Of a stretch of 33,785 nt of DNA, positions 1 through 6,884 are shown in pieces. Under the pieces are notes generated by a model. That model worked only from the letters and a program-made list of their open reading frames with translations. It ran no database searches and was not told the origin of the DNA. Source of the stretch: an uncultured Verrucomicrobiota bacterium (GTDB taxonomy: Bacteria; Verrucomicrobiota; Verrucomicrobiia; Palsa-1439); assembly GCA_903847335.1 (NCBI GenBank), contig CAINDI010000014.1, positions 1 through 33,785 on the forward strand, given 5' to 3'. Position numbers and translations under genes: made by a program. How positions within the stretch are numbered: position 1 is the first letter of the stretch; each line of letters begins with the position of its first letter.

Positions 1-161
1 AGAAAACTTTTTGTGTACATTGGCGCCGCTAAACCAACAAAATCATCCGCCTCGAGTTTTTCGAGCTTATCGATTTTGATTTTGGTGACGCGCGCCACAT
101 CTTCCAATGACACTTTCTTAGTGTGCCGCGCTGTCCGTAAAGTTTCGCCGATGGATTCCAT
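1..161 (-). CDS. RodZ-like helix-turn-helix protein, N-terminal part (runs off window)
   Basis: The minus strand from an ATG at 161 reads 53 codons to the window edge. The sequence begins MESIGETLRTARHTKKVSLE and continues with a TKIKIDKLEKLEADDF segment and PMYTKSF. This matches the N-terminal Cro/C1-type HTH domain of RodZ/YmfM proteins, where an IGxxLRxAR start and a LEALE-(D/N)-F...PVYxxGF end are typical. RodZ links the MreB cytoskeleton to the membrane in rod-shaped cells. The membrane segment and periplasmic domain would lie beyond the window, so other HTH_25 proteins are possible. It diverges from ribD with 82 bp between start codons. A weak promoter (TTGAGC, 17 nt, GATACT; 171-199 minus) would give almost no leader. 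The frame stays open upstream of the ATG, so an earlier start cannot be excluded. Confidence 0.62.
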   Translation of the reverse strand, partial: MESIGETLRTARHTKKVSLEDVARVTKIKIDKLEKLEADDFVGLAAPMYTKSF

Positions 162-243
162 GTCGGGCACAGTATCATCAGACTGGCCGCGTTGCTCAAG
201 AAAAAAGCTCGCAACCCAATGCCGAGCCGGTATCTTAGCCGCG

Positions 244-1299
244 ATGAAGTTTAGCCCACAGGACGAATCTTTCATGCGCCGTGCACTCGCGCTAGCTCGA
301 TGCGGCATCGGCAAAACCAGCCCAAATCCCGCAGTCGGCGCGGTGCTCGTTCGTGACGGTAAGATTGTCGGCGAAGGCTGGCACAAACGCGCCGGCGGGC
401 CGCACGCAGAAATTTTCGCAATCGCCACCGGTAACGCTCGCGGTGCAACTTTATACGTCACGCTCGAACCATGCGGCACTCATGGCCGCACACCGCCGTG
501 CACAGACGCCATCATCGCTGCCGGTATCCGCCGTGTTGTTGTCGCCGCGCGTGACCCAAATCCCCGTCACAACGGTCGCGGTCTCGTTGTTTTGCGCCGG
601 GCCGGAATTCAGTGCGCGACCGGCTTGCTGGCGGACGAAGCGACCCAACTGAATTCCGCTTTTAATAAATGGATTACCACCGGCAAACCGTTAGTCATCG
701 CCAAAGCGGCGCTCAGTCTCGACGGCAAAATGGCGACGCGCACCGGTGACTCAAAATGGATCACCAGCGATGCCGCTCGCCGTGAAGCTCACAAGCTCCG
801 TGCCGGTGTGGATGCGATTATGGTCGGAGCCGGCACCGTCATCGCCGACAATCCAAGGCTAACGCTCCGGCACGGAATCCGCGGCCGGCAACCGTGGCGC
901 GTCGTCGTGGATTCGCGCGGCCGGTCGCCACGCACGGCAAACTTATTTACCGATGCGCAATGCCACCGGACTATCGTTTGCACCAGCAAACTCGCACCGG
1001 TGAAATGGCGACACTCTCTTGCGCTACTCGGAGTCACTGTATTGGTGTTACCGGCGGAGAAGCTGCCGGTGCTGCTGGCAGAGCTTGGACGAATGGAAAT
1101 CACCAGCGTCTTAGTCGAAGGCGGCAGCGAATTACTCAATGCATTCTTTGATGCCGGGTTGGTGAACCAAGTCGCATTTTTCTTTGCACCAAAAATCATC
1201 GCCGGCGCACCGGCGATGTCGAAGGCATTGAACATTACCGGCGACTGGCGAAATATTGGTCAGTCGGAAATGCTTTTCACCGGCACAACTTGCCGGTAA
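244..1299 (+). CDS. ribD: bifunctional riboflavin biosynthesis deaminase/reductase RibD
   Basis: RibD performs the second and third steps of riboflavin synthesis: deamination of the pyrimidine made from GTP, then NADPH-dependent reduction of the ribose side chain. The deaminase domain (about residues 5-145) shows the zinc motif PHAEIF and EPCGTHGRTPPC, holding the His and two Cys ligands and the catalytic Glu. The reductase domain follows, with SLDGKMATRTGDSKWI and, near the end, LVEGGSELLNAFF. The 351-residue length fits the fused bacterial enzyme. I chose the ATG at 244 (MKFSPQDESFMRRALALA) because family homology begins there; the frame is open upstream to 13, but those 77 codons do not resemble RibD and overlap the rodZ-like gene. 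ribE follows 9 nt after the stop. No FMN riboswitch is apparent upstream. Codons are rich in CCGG-containing hexamers. Confidence 0.96.
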   Translation: MKFSPQDESFMRRALALARCGIGKTSPNPAVGAVLVRDGKIVGEGWHKRAGGPHAEIFAIATGNARGATLYVTLEPCGTHGRTPPCTDAIIAAGIRRVVVAARDPNPRHNGRGLVVLRRAGIQCATGLLADEATQLNSAFNKWITTGKPLVIAKAALSLDGKMATRTGDSKWITSDAARREAHKLRAGVDAIMVGAGTVIADNPRLTLRHGIRGRQPWRVVVDSRGRSPRTANLFTDAQCHRTIVCTSKLAPVKWRHSLALLGVTVLVLPAEKLPVLLAELGRMEITSVLVEGGSELLNAFFDAGLVNQVAFFFAPKIIAGAPAMSKALNITGDWRNIGQSEMLFTGTTCR

Positions 1300-1308
1300 G
1301 CTCTTTGT

Positions 1309-1905
1309 ATGTTTACTGGAATTGTTGAAGAACCCGGCGTGGTTGTACAGATTCGACCGGGGAAAAAATCCACCGAACTCACCGTCCGCACCGGCGCGGC
1401 TGGCAAAACGTTGCGTGTCGGCAGCAGCATCGCCGTCAACGGCACCTGCTTGACCGTGGTAAAGAAACGCGGTGCGCTGGTGTCGTTTGATGTTTTGAAT
1501 GAAACGCTGCGCTGCACAAACTTTGGCGAATTGAAGACCGGCTCGCTCGTGAATCTGGAACGTCCGTTGCGCGCGGATGGCCGACTGGATGGACATTTTG
1601 TGCAAGGTCATGTAGACGCCACCGGTGTGGTACGTCGCTGGGAACAGGTCGGAAAAGATTTTGTGTTGGAGGTGACGGTACCGGTCAGCCTTCGCAAATA
1701 CATTGTCGAAAAAGGTTCGATTGCGGTGGATGGCATCAGCTTGACGGTGGCGGCGGTTGGGTGCGATTGGCTGCGGATTTGGATTATTCCGCACACTCGC
1801 GCCATCACAAATCTCCGGACGCGGCGCGCCGGTGAGCAAGTGAATCTCGAAGCCGATGTTCTCGCCAAGCACATGGAACGTCTACTCGCCGGGCGGCGAA
1901 ATTAA
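1309..1905 (+). CDS. ribE: riboflavin synthase alpha chain
   Basis: This enzyme converts two 6,7-dimethyl-8-ribityllumazine molecules into riboflavin plus the pyrimidine co-product. The protein starts with the family hallmark MFTGIVEEPG and has the two homologous beta-barrel halves: first half with VGSSIAVNGTCLTVV and FDVLNETL, second with GHFVQGHVDATG, GSIAVDGISLTV and IIPHTRAITNL. It ends with VNLEADVLAKHMERL, the usual C-terminal trimerisation helix. The length of 198 residues is typical. It lies 9 nt after ribD, so the two are probably co-transcribed. No Shine-Dalgarno sequence is obvious before the ATG. The lumazine synthase gene (ribH) and ribA/B are not in the window; ribF is at 16832. 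Confidence 0.96.
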   Translation: MFTGIVEEPGVVVQIRPGKKSTELTVRTGAAGKTLRVGSSIAVNGTCLTVVKKRGALVSFDVLNETLRCTNFGELKTGSLVNLERPLRADGRLDGHFVQGHVDATGVVRRWEQVGKDFVLEVTVPVSLRKYIVEKGSIAVDGISLTVAAVGCDWLRIWIIPHTRAITNLRTRRAGEQVNLEADVLAKHMERLLAGRRN

Positions 1906-1911
1906 GACGGA

Positions 1912-2560
1912 ATGAAACTTTACCTTTCATCTTACCACCTTTGCAAAGAACCAGCCCGGCTATCATCCTTGCCTGCGAAGAACAAAAGAGTGGCTGTGAT
2001 TCGAAATGCTCTTGATCAATACACCGATGGCCCACGTTTGAAGGAAGGATTAGAACGAGAAATCAACGATCTCAGAGCAATCGGCTTGCGTCCAGAATCT
2101 CTGGACTTGCGTAATTTTTTTTGGAAAGACCGAAGACCTTAAAAAGCACATAAGCAAATTCGGCTTTATCTGGGTTACCGGAGGCAATTCATTTGTTCTT
2201 CGTCGGGCGTATGCACATAGTGGTCTCGACATCATCTTGAAAGATAAGCTTAGCGAAGATGATTTTGTCTACGCTGGTTATAGTGCCGGAATTTGCGTTG
2301 TTACGCCGACGCTGAAGGGCATTCATCTCGTCGATGAGCCCGAGGTAATACCTACCGGTTATGACAGGGAGACTATTTGGTCGGGACTGCGTTTTGTTTC
2401 TTTCTGCATTGCGCCTCATTATCGTTCTGACCACCCTGAATCAGCGCTCATAGAAAAGGTAGTTGAATATTTTGTAGAGCATAAAATGCCGTTCGTTGCG
2501 CTGCGCGATGGAGAAGCTCTACTCCTTGATACAAAAACTTCAGACCAGACGTTAGCTTAA
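1912..2560 (+). pseudogene. peptidase S51 (dipeptidase E-like) gene with a frameshift
   Basis: The two halves of one peptidase S51 / class-I glutamine-amidotransferase-like protein lie in different frames. The first (from ATG 1912) begins MKLYLSSYHLC and runs to LDLRNFF at about 2121. The second resumes directly after an 8-T run (2115-2122) as GKTEDLKKHI, then FIWVTGGNSFVLRRAY, the nucleophile motif GYSAGI and CIAPHYRSDHPES with the expected catalytic His. Removing one T would restore a continuous protein of about 215 residues, close to the family length. Without correction, translation ends at 2142. Family members cleave Asp-X dipeptides or act on short peptides in the cytoplasm. There is no other lesion, so this is a very recent mutation, a sequencing error or slippage. 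The stretch is more A+T-rich than its neighbours and nearly lacks the RCCGGY hexamers common around it, which hints at transfer. Confidence 0.8.
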
Positions 2561-2609
2561 TCGCCGATACAATCTTGGTTCTTACCGGCCTCCGCGCTGG
2601 GCGTCGGAG

Positions 2610-2639
2610 TTGACAAGATGCGGGGGTCGCCGTTACACT
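2610..2639 (+). promoter_or_regulatory. sigma70-type promoter for the zinc-ribbon gene
   Basis: TTGACA (2610-2615) and TACACT (2634-2639) are separated by 18 nt, and the ATG of the next gene is at 2656. This would give a leader of about ten nucleotides. The -35 box is a perfect consensus and the -10 box matches 4 of 6. Confidence 0.55.
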
Positions 2640-2655
2640 TGGCGCACGTGATTTC

Positions 2656-3363
2656 ATGTTGGAAACCTTACAACAACTACTCGTCGTTCAAGACCGCGAC
2701 TGTCGCCTCGCGCAATTAAAATCCGAAGCGGCGCGCATCCCGGTGGAAATCGCCGCCGCGCAAAAGCGTTTGGCGGATGAAGCCGCCAAACTCGAAACCG
2801 CCAAGACGGAACTGAAAAAGATTGAGTCGGCACGGAAGCAGTTGGAAGTGGATGTAGAGGCAAAGCGGCAACAGATTTTGAAGTACCGGACGCAGCTGAA
2901 TCAGATTAAGTCCAACACTGAATATCAGGCGTTGTTGAAGGAAATTACGAAAGCCGAAGCCGATATTCGCACGACCGAAGACGTGGAGCTTGAGTTTATG
3001 GATCGGCTAGACCGGCTCCAACCGGCACTCAAACAAGAGCAGGCGCAACTCAAGGAATTGACCGGCAAAGCCGAAACTGAGAAAACGGAATTGCAGAAGC
3101 GCGTGAAGCTGATTGAGACGGAGTTGACGCAGTTGCAGGGAGAGCGCGCCCAACTCGTGACGGCGGTGGACGCGGATTTGTTGAGCCGGTACGAACGGCT
3201 CCTCCGGAGTAAAGGCGATCAAGCGATTGTGGCGATTAAACACGGCAATTGTGGCGGCTGTCATTTAAATTTGCCGCCGCAAATCGTGCATACAGCTAAA
3301 GGCGAGCAGGAGTTGGCGAGTTGTAGTTATTGCGGACGGATTTTATATTGGCAGGCAGAATGA
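2656..3363 (+). CDS. coiled-coil protein with C-terminal C4 zinc ribbon (CT398/CdsZ-like)
   Basis: This 235-residue protein has a long charged coiled coil (about residues 15-180, rich in Lys, Glu, Ala, Leu), with the conserved turn YRTQLNQIKSNTEYQALLKE, followed by a C4 zinc ribbon: HGNCGGCHLNLPPQ, then CSYCGRILYW. This is the domain order of the widespread C4-type zinc-ribbon family (zf-RING_7), whose chlamydial member is CT398/CdsZ. The cellular role is not well defined; the chlamydial protein has been linked to sigma-54 and type III secretion components, and that should not be transferred here without more evidence. The family often sits beside rnpB in PVC genomes, and here the rnpB 5' end begins within a few bases of the stop codon. 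A strong promoter lies at 2610-2639. The ATG at 2656 fits the family start. Confidence 0.85.
   Translation: MLETLQQLLVVQDRDCRLAQLKSEAARIPVEIAAAQKRLADEAAKLETAKTELKKIESARKQLEVDVEAKRQQILKYRTQLNQIKSNTEYQALLKEITKAEADIRTTEDVELEFMDRLDRLQPALKQEQAQLKELTGKAETEKTELQKRVKLIETELTQLQGERAQLVTAVDADLLSRYERLLRSKGDQAIVAIKHGNCGGCHLNLPPQIVHTAKGEQELASCSYCGRILYWQAE
3321..3349 (+). promoter_or_regulatory. possible internal promoter for rnpB
   Basis: TTGTAG (3321-3326), a 17-nt spacer and TATATT (3344-3349) lie inside the last codons of the zinc-ribbon gene. A start near 3356 would suit an RNase P RNA 5' end at about 3363-3368. The -10 box is good (5 of 6) and the -35 box weak (3 of 6). Transcription from the promoter at 2610 is the alternative. 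Confidence 0.42.
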
Positions 3364-3365
3364 TG

Positions 3366-3700
3366 TTGGGAGGGCGGATAGCCGCTGCGGCGCAAGCCGT
3401 GGAGGAAAGTCCAGACTCCGTAGGGCGCGATGCCCCATTCACTTGGGGGCGGCCGGAGTAATCACCGGTCGACGGACAGTGCCACAGAAAAGATACCGCC
3501 GGACGCAGGTCCGGTAAGGGTGAAATGGCGAGGTAAGAGCTCACCGCGTCGGCAGTGATGCCGTCGGCAGGGAAAACCCCATCGGGAGCAAGACCAAATA
3601 GGCAGCGAGATGCGGCCCGTGTCCAGGAAGCTGCGGGTTAGGTCGCTTAGATAAATGGCTATCAAAAACAGAATCTGGCTTACAACCCTTCCGACTAACA
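3366..3700 (+). ncRNA. rnpB: RNase P RNA, bacterial class A
   Basis: This is the catalytic RNA that removes 5' leaders from tRNA precursors. Conserved blocks are visible in order: GGAGGAAAGTCC near 3401, the GGTAAGAGCTCACCGCG-like block around 3530-3548, GGGAAAACCCC near 3570, and the 3' core AGATAAATGGCT with CAGAATCTGGCTTA (3650-3682). The terminal helix P1 can be drawn as GGGAGGG (3368-3374) pairing with CCCTTCC (3686-3692), which sets the ends within a few bases. The gene starts almost at the stop of the zinc-ribbon gene and is followed, 43 nt on, by the siroheme dehydrogenase gene. The long open frames across it on either strand are not genes. Confidence 0.93.
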
Positions 3701-3732
3701 CGCGGGGGCGGGACTAATCTCTCGCCTCCGCG
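3701..3732 (+). terminator. 13-bp hairpin after rnpB (possible terminator or leader structure)
   Basis: CGCGGGGGCGGGA (3701-3713) pairs with TCTCGCCTCCGCG (3720-3732) over 13 bp, including two G-U pairs, with a 6-nt loop. No T-run follows (CCAATTTC), so it is a weak candidate for an intrinsic terminator. It ends 11 nt before the next start codon and could instead affect translation of that gene or protect the rnpB 3' end. Confidence 0.45.
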
Positions 3733-3743
3733 CCAATTTCACC

Positions 3744-4181
3744 ATGCGTTACCCATTATTTCTTGAACTCACCGGCCAGCCGGTCGTCGTCGTCGGCGCC
3801 GGTAAGGTCGCGACGCGCAAAGTCCGAACTTTACTCGCCGCCGGAGCCAAAGTGACCATCATCGCGCCAGTCGCCACGCCGGCTTTGCGACGACTCAAAA
3901 AAATAAAATTGATTTGCCGCCGGTATCAAACCGGCGATTTACGCGGTGCTCGGCTCGCCGTCGCTGCGACTGACGATCTGGCCGTGAACCGAAAAGTCTG
4001 CGCGGAAGCCCAACGCCGCCGGCAGCTCGTGAATTGCGCCGCACCGCCGGACGCTGGGAACTTCATCGTCCCGGCGATTGTCCGTCACGGCGCATTCACC
4101 ATCGCAATTTCCACCGGGGGTGCCAGCCCGTCCGCAGCAAAGGCACTCCGGCAAAAACTCGAAAGGAGTTTGCAGAAATGA
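3744..4181 (+). CDS. precorrin-2 dehydrogenase / siroheme synthase N-terminal domain protein
   Basis: This is a 145-residue Rossmann-fold protein of the CysG N-terminal/Met8p/SirC family, which oxidises precorrin-2 to sirohydrochlorin with NAD+ and, in some members, inserts iron. It shows MRYPLFLELTGQPVVVVGAG with the dinucleotide-binding glycines, then VATRKVRTLLAAGAKVTIIAP, VAATDDLAVNRKV, NCAAPPDAGNFIVPAI and the substrate-site motif TGGASPSAAKALR. It lacks the C-terminal helical domain and the SUMT domain of full CysG. It is the first gene of a tetrapyrrole operon and overlaps the next gene by ATGA, so it may also be bound up with heme synthesis. It is dense in RCCGGY hexamers (about seven in 438 bp). 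Confidence 0.88.
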   Translation: MRYPLFLELTGQPVVVVGAGKVATRKVRTLLAAGAKVTIIAPVATPALRRLKKIKLICRRYQTGDLRGARLAVAATDDLAVNRKVCAEAQRRRQLVNCAAPPDAGNFIVPAIVRHGAFTIAISTGGASPSAAKALRQKLERSLQK

Positions 4182-4975
4182 CCGACCGTTATTTTCTTTG
4201 GATGGCATTTGTATTTTACGTTGGAGCTAGCGCACTCACACTCTGGCGTTTGCGGAGCGAACGCTCGCAATCCTGGTTGCACCACATCAACGTGATCTTA
4301 ATCGTCGTCGGATTCTTAATGCAACTGGTTGGCTTGATTTTGCGTGGACAAAATCTTCACCGCTGTCCCCTCACCAATCCATTCGAAGTGACGGTGTTCA
4401 TCGTCTGGGCGCTGGTTTTATTTTACCTGGTCATCGGCCCGTCCTATCGCGTCTCATTTCTCGGCGCGTTCACCGCACCGGTGGTAACGCTGATATTGTT
4501 AACCGGCCTACTGACAGCAAGCGACGCGCCACACGCGCTAGTGCTGAAACACAGTCCGTGGGTCGAATTTCACGCCGGCATTGGCATCCTTGCTTGTGGC
4601 GCTTTCGCGTTGGCGTTTGTCGTTGCGGCAATGGATTTAGTGCAAAACCGGCAACTCAAATCACATCACCCCAGCCCGACGTTTCGCCTCTTACCGGCCG
4701 TGGAACAACTCGGCGTCATTGGAGTGCGATTGCTGATGCTGGGATTTATTTTACTGACAGTCGGAATGATTGGCGGAGTGATTTCCGACAAACTAGTCGA
4801 AGCTTGGCCGTGGCAAAAAGTGGCGTGGGCTTGGACGACATGGTGGGTATATGCGGCATTGTTGGCAGCGCGAACCATCGGGAATTGGCGTGGACAGAAA
4901 GCATCGGTAGCAACGATGGCTGCGTTTATATTTTTACTGACGGCATACTGGGGAACAAGTTGGCTGGCGCGATGA
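4178..4975 (+). CDS. HemX/CcsA-like multi-spanning membrane protein
   Basis: A polytopic protein of 265 residues with about eight hydrophobic segments. The order and motifs (NLHRCPLTNPFEVTVFIVW, SFLGAFTAPVV, HAGIGILACGAFALAFVVAAMDL, GMIGGVISDK) match the HemX/CcsA family of heme-handling membrane proteins. In many bacteria hemX lies directly before hemA and its product lowers HemA amounts; here it also sits between the siroheme gene and hemA. The tryptophan-rich WWD segment that marks true cytochrome c synthetases is degenerate (AWPWQKVAWAWTTWWVY, without the WDPKE core), which supports a HemX-like rather than a heme-ligation role. Start ATG 4178 has AAAGGAG eight bases upstream and overlaps the previous stop (ATGA). 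The end overlaps hemA in the same way. Confidence 0.82.
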   Translation: MTDRYFLWMAFVFYVGASALTLWRLRSERSQSWLHHINVILIVVGFLMQLVGLILRGQNLHRCPLTNPFEVTVFIVWALVLFYLVIGPSYRVSFLGAFTAPVVTLILLTGLLTASDAPHALVLKHSPWVEFHAGIGILACGAFALAFVVAAMDLVQNRQLKSHHPSPTFRLLPAVEQLGVIGVRLLMLGFILLTVGMIGGVISDKLVEAWPWQKVAWAWTTWWVYAALLAARTIGNWRGQKASVATMAAFIFLLTAYWGTSWLAR

Positions 4976-5994
4976 ATCTGGTAATTATCGGCCTCAACCA
5001 CTGCAGTGCGCCGGTCGCTGTCCGCGAACGCGTGGCATTTCCCCGTGCTCAACTCGGTGCGGCAACCTGCGAATTACTCAGCGCGGCACCGGTGACAGAA
5101 GTGGCAATCCTCTCCACTTGCAACCGTGTGGAAATTTACGCGCTCGCCGCCGCCGCCGGTCAAGCGGCGTTGGCTTTACGACGGTATCTGCACTCGTATC
5201 ACAAACTTACCGAACCCATTGACGTTCATCTTTACGAACGCCACAACCGCGACTGCATCGCCCACTTGCTGAATGTCGTCTGTGGTCTTGATTCGATGGT
5301 CTTGGGCGAAACAGAAATTCTCGGCCAAGTCAAAGATGCTTACGCCGCCGCCCAAACCGCCGGTGCGACCGGTGCGGCACTCAACCGGCTTTTTCAGAAA
5401 GCGTTTGCCGCCGCCAAACACATCCGCTCCACCACCGCCATCACGCGTGGCTCCACTTCCGTTGCCAATGTCGCTGTGGAACTCGCCGAAAAGATTTTCC
5501 GCGACCTCACGCAAAGTACCGTCATGGTCATCGGCACCGGTGCGATGAGTGAAGCTACCGCCAAGGCGTTGCGCAGTCGTGGTGCCGGCAGTATTTTAGT
5601 TTGTGGTCGTGACCGCGAACGCTCCGGTGCCCTAGCCGGACAACTGGGCGGACGCGCGATTCATTACGACGACTGGCCGGTGGAGTTTCCAAAAGTGGAT
5701 ATCGTCATCAGCGCAACCGCCTCACCGCATCCGATTGTCACGCGAGAGAAATTAATTCCATTGATGAAGGAACGCCATCAACGTCCGTTGTTTCTCATCG
5801 ACATCGGCGTTCCGCGCGACATCGAAACCGCCTGCGATGAATTAGAAAATGTTTACGTTTACAATATGGATGACATGCAGCAAATCGCGAAAGAAAACCT
5901 CGCCGCTCGCGAACGCGAGATTACCATTTGCCGGGAACTCATCGCCGAACGTGTCGCACGATTGGCAGAATGGTTGGAGGAACGCTACAAATGA
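4972..5994 (+). CDS. hemA: glutamyl-tRNA reductase, short form
   Basis: HemA reduces glutamyl-tRNA to glutamate-1-semialdehyde, the first committed step of C5-pathway heme synthesis. The catalytic domain begins MNLVIIGLNHCSAPVAVRER and contains the active-site Cys in LSTCNRVEIYA, then GLDSMVLGETEILGQVKDAY. The NADPH domain has VMVIGTGAMSEATAKALRSRG, and near the end IDIGVPRDIE and VYNMDDMQQIAKENLAAR. The protein stops at WLEERYK after 340 residues, where most homologues (about 400-430) continue into the C-terminal dimerisation domain. That domain is missing and the next gene starts at the stop codon, so no hidden continuation exists. The ATG at 4972 overlaps the stop of the HemX-like gene (ATGA). 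The frame is open further upstream, but without homology. Confidence 0.95.
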   Translation: MNLVIIGLNHCSAPVAVRERVAFPRAQLGAATCELLSAAPVTEVAILSTCNRVEIYALAAAAGQAALALRRYLHSYHKLTEPIDVHLYERHNRDCIAHLLNVVCGLDSMVLGETEILGQVKDAYAAAQTAGATGAALNRLFQKAFAAAKHIRSTTAITRGSTSVANVAVELAEKIFRDLTQSTVMVIGTGAMSEATAKALRSRGAGSILVCGRDRERSGALAGQLGGRAIHYDDWPVEFPKVDIVISATASPHPIVTREKLIPLMKERHQRPLFLIDIGVPRDIETACDELENVYVYNMDDMQQIAKENLAAREREITICRELIAERVARLAEWLEERYK

Positions 5995-6884
5995 ACCCAC
6001 TCATCATCGGCAGTCGCGGTAGTCCGCTAGCATTGGCGCAAGTTGCGTTGATTAAATCACTCCTACCCGGCACGCCGATCGAAACCGTTATTATCAAAAC
6101 CAGTGGCGACAAGTTCCTCGGAGTCTCGCTCGCCGCCGCCGGTGGCAAAGGTTTGTTCACGAAAGAAATCGAAGACCAACTTCTTGCCGGGACGATTCAC
6201 CTCGCCGTTCACAGCTTGAAAGATTTGCCGACTGAATTACCGGCCGGTCTCACACTTGCCGCCGTCCCGATTCGTGAAGATGCGCGTGATGTGTTCGTCT
6301 CCCGCCGGTATGGTTCGCTGGACGAACTTCCGTCCGGCGCGCATGTCGCCACTAGCAGCATCCGCCGAAAAGCGCAATTACTCGCCTGCCGTCCGGATTT
6401 GAAAATTTCAGAAATTCGCGGCAACGTCGCCACTCGTTTACAAAAACTCACCGACTTCGACGGCACACTCCTCGCCGCCGCTGGTTTGAAACGGCTCGGA
6501 CTCTGGCAAAATGTTCCCGGTTACCGGTGGCAACTCCTCGACATCGAAACAATGATTCCCGCCGTCGGCCAAGGCATCATCGGCTGCGAAATTCGTCAAG
6601 CCGACGCCGCCACGCGCCAAATTCTAAACCAATTTAACGATACCGACACTTTCGCGTGTGCCACTGCCGAACGTGCATTTCTAAAAACCATCGGCGGCGG
6701 CTGCCAATTCCCCTACGCCGGCCACGCCACGATTACCGGCAATCAGCTCAAACTCATTGCCGGTGTTTTCAGTCCGGATGGCCGGCAAGCGAACCTCATC
6801 GAAGTTACCGGAACAAAATCAGAAGCGTTTACACTCGGCGAGCAAGCGGCACGGACATTAAAACCCAAACTGCGCGATTTTTAG
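5991..6884 (+). CDS. hemC: porphobilinogen deaminase (hydroxymethylbilane synthase)
   Basis: HemC links four porphobilinogen molecules into hydroxymethylbilane. The 297-residue protein has the expected motifs: IIGSRGSPLALAQ, GGKGLFTKEIEDQLL, AVHSLKDLPTELP, ATSSIRRKAQLL, EIRGNVATRLQKL and AVGQGIIGCE. The cofactor-binding Cys is present in IGGGCQFPY. GGAGG lies about ten bases before the ATG at 5991, and the start overlaps the hemA stop (ATGA). It is the last gene of the tetrapyrrole operon; its stop overlaps, tail to tail, the stop of the convergent ccsA gene (6881-6884). hemB, hemD and later genes are not in this window. Confidence 0.96.
   Translation: MNPLIIGSRGSPLALAQVALIKSLLPGTPIETVIIKTSGDKFLGVSLAAAGGKGLFTKEIEDQLLAGTIHLAVHSLKDLPTELPAGLTLAAVPIREDARDVFVSRRYGSLDELPSGAHVATSSIRRKAQLLACRPDLKISEIRGNVATRLQKLTDFDGTLLAAAGLKRLGLWQNVPGYRWQLLDIETMIPAVGQGIIGCEIRQADAATRQILNQFNDTDTFACATAERAFLKTIGGGCQFPYAGHATITGNQLKLIAGVFSPDGRQANLIEVTGTKSEAFTLGEQAARTLKPKLRDF

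Noticed and set aside
13-243. N-terminal extension of RibD by 77 codons
   Set aside because: RibD homology starts at 244, and the extension overlaps the divergent RodZ-like gene on the other strand.
1-243. FMN riboswitch upstream of ribD
   Set aside because: No conserved RFN element blocks are visible in the available upstream sequence, and most of it is coding on the other strand.
1132-1872. 246-codon minus-strand frame opposite ribE
   Set aside because: It lies antisense to ribD/ribE, which carry full family motifs; its translation shows no recognisable domain.
3296-3701. Minus-strand reading frames across rnpB
   Set aside because: The segment is a clear RNase P RNA, and the translations show no domain or coherent composition.
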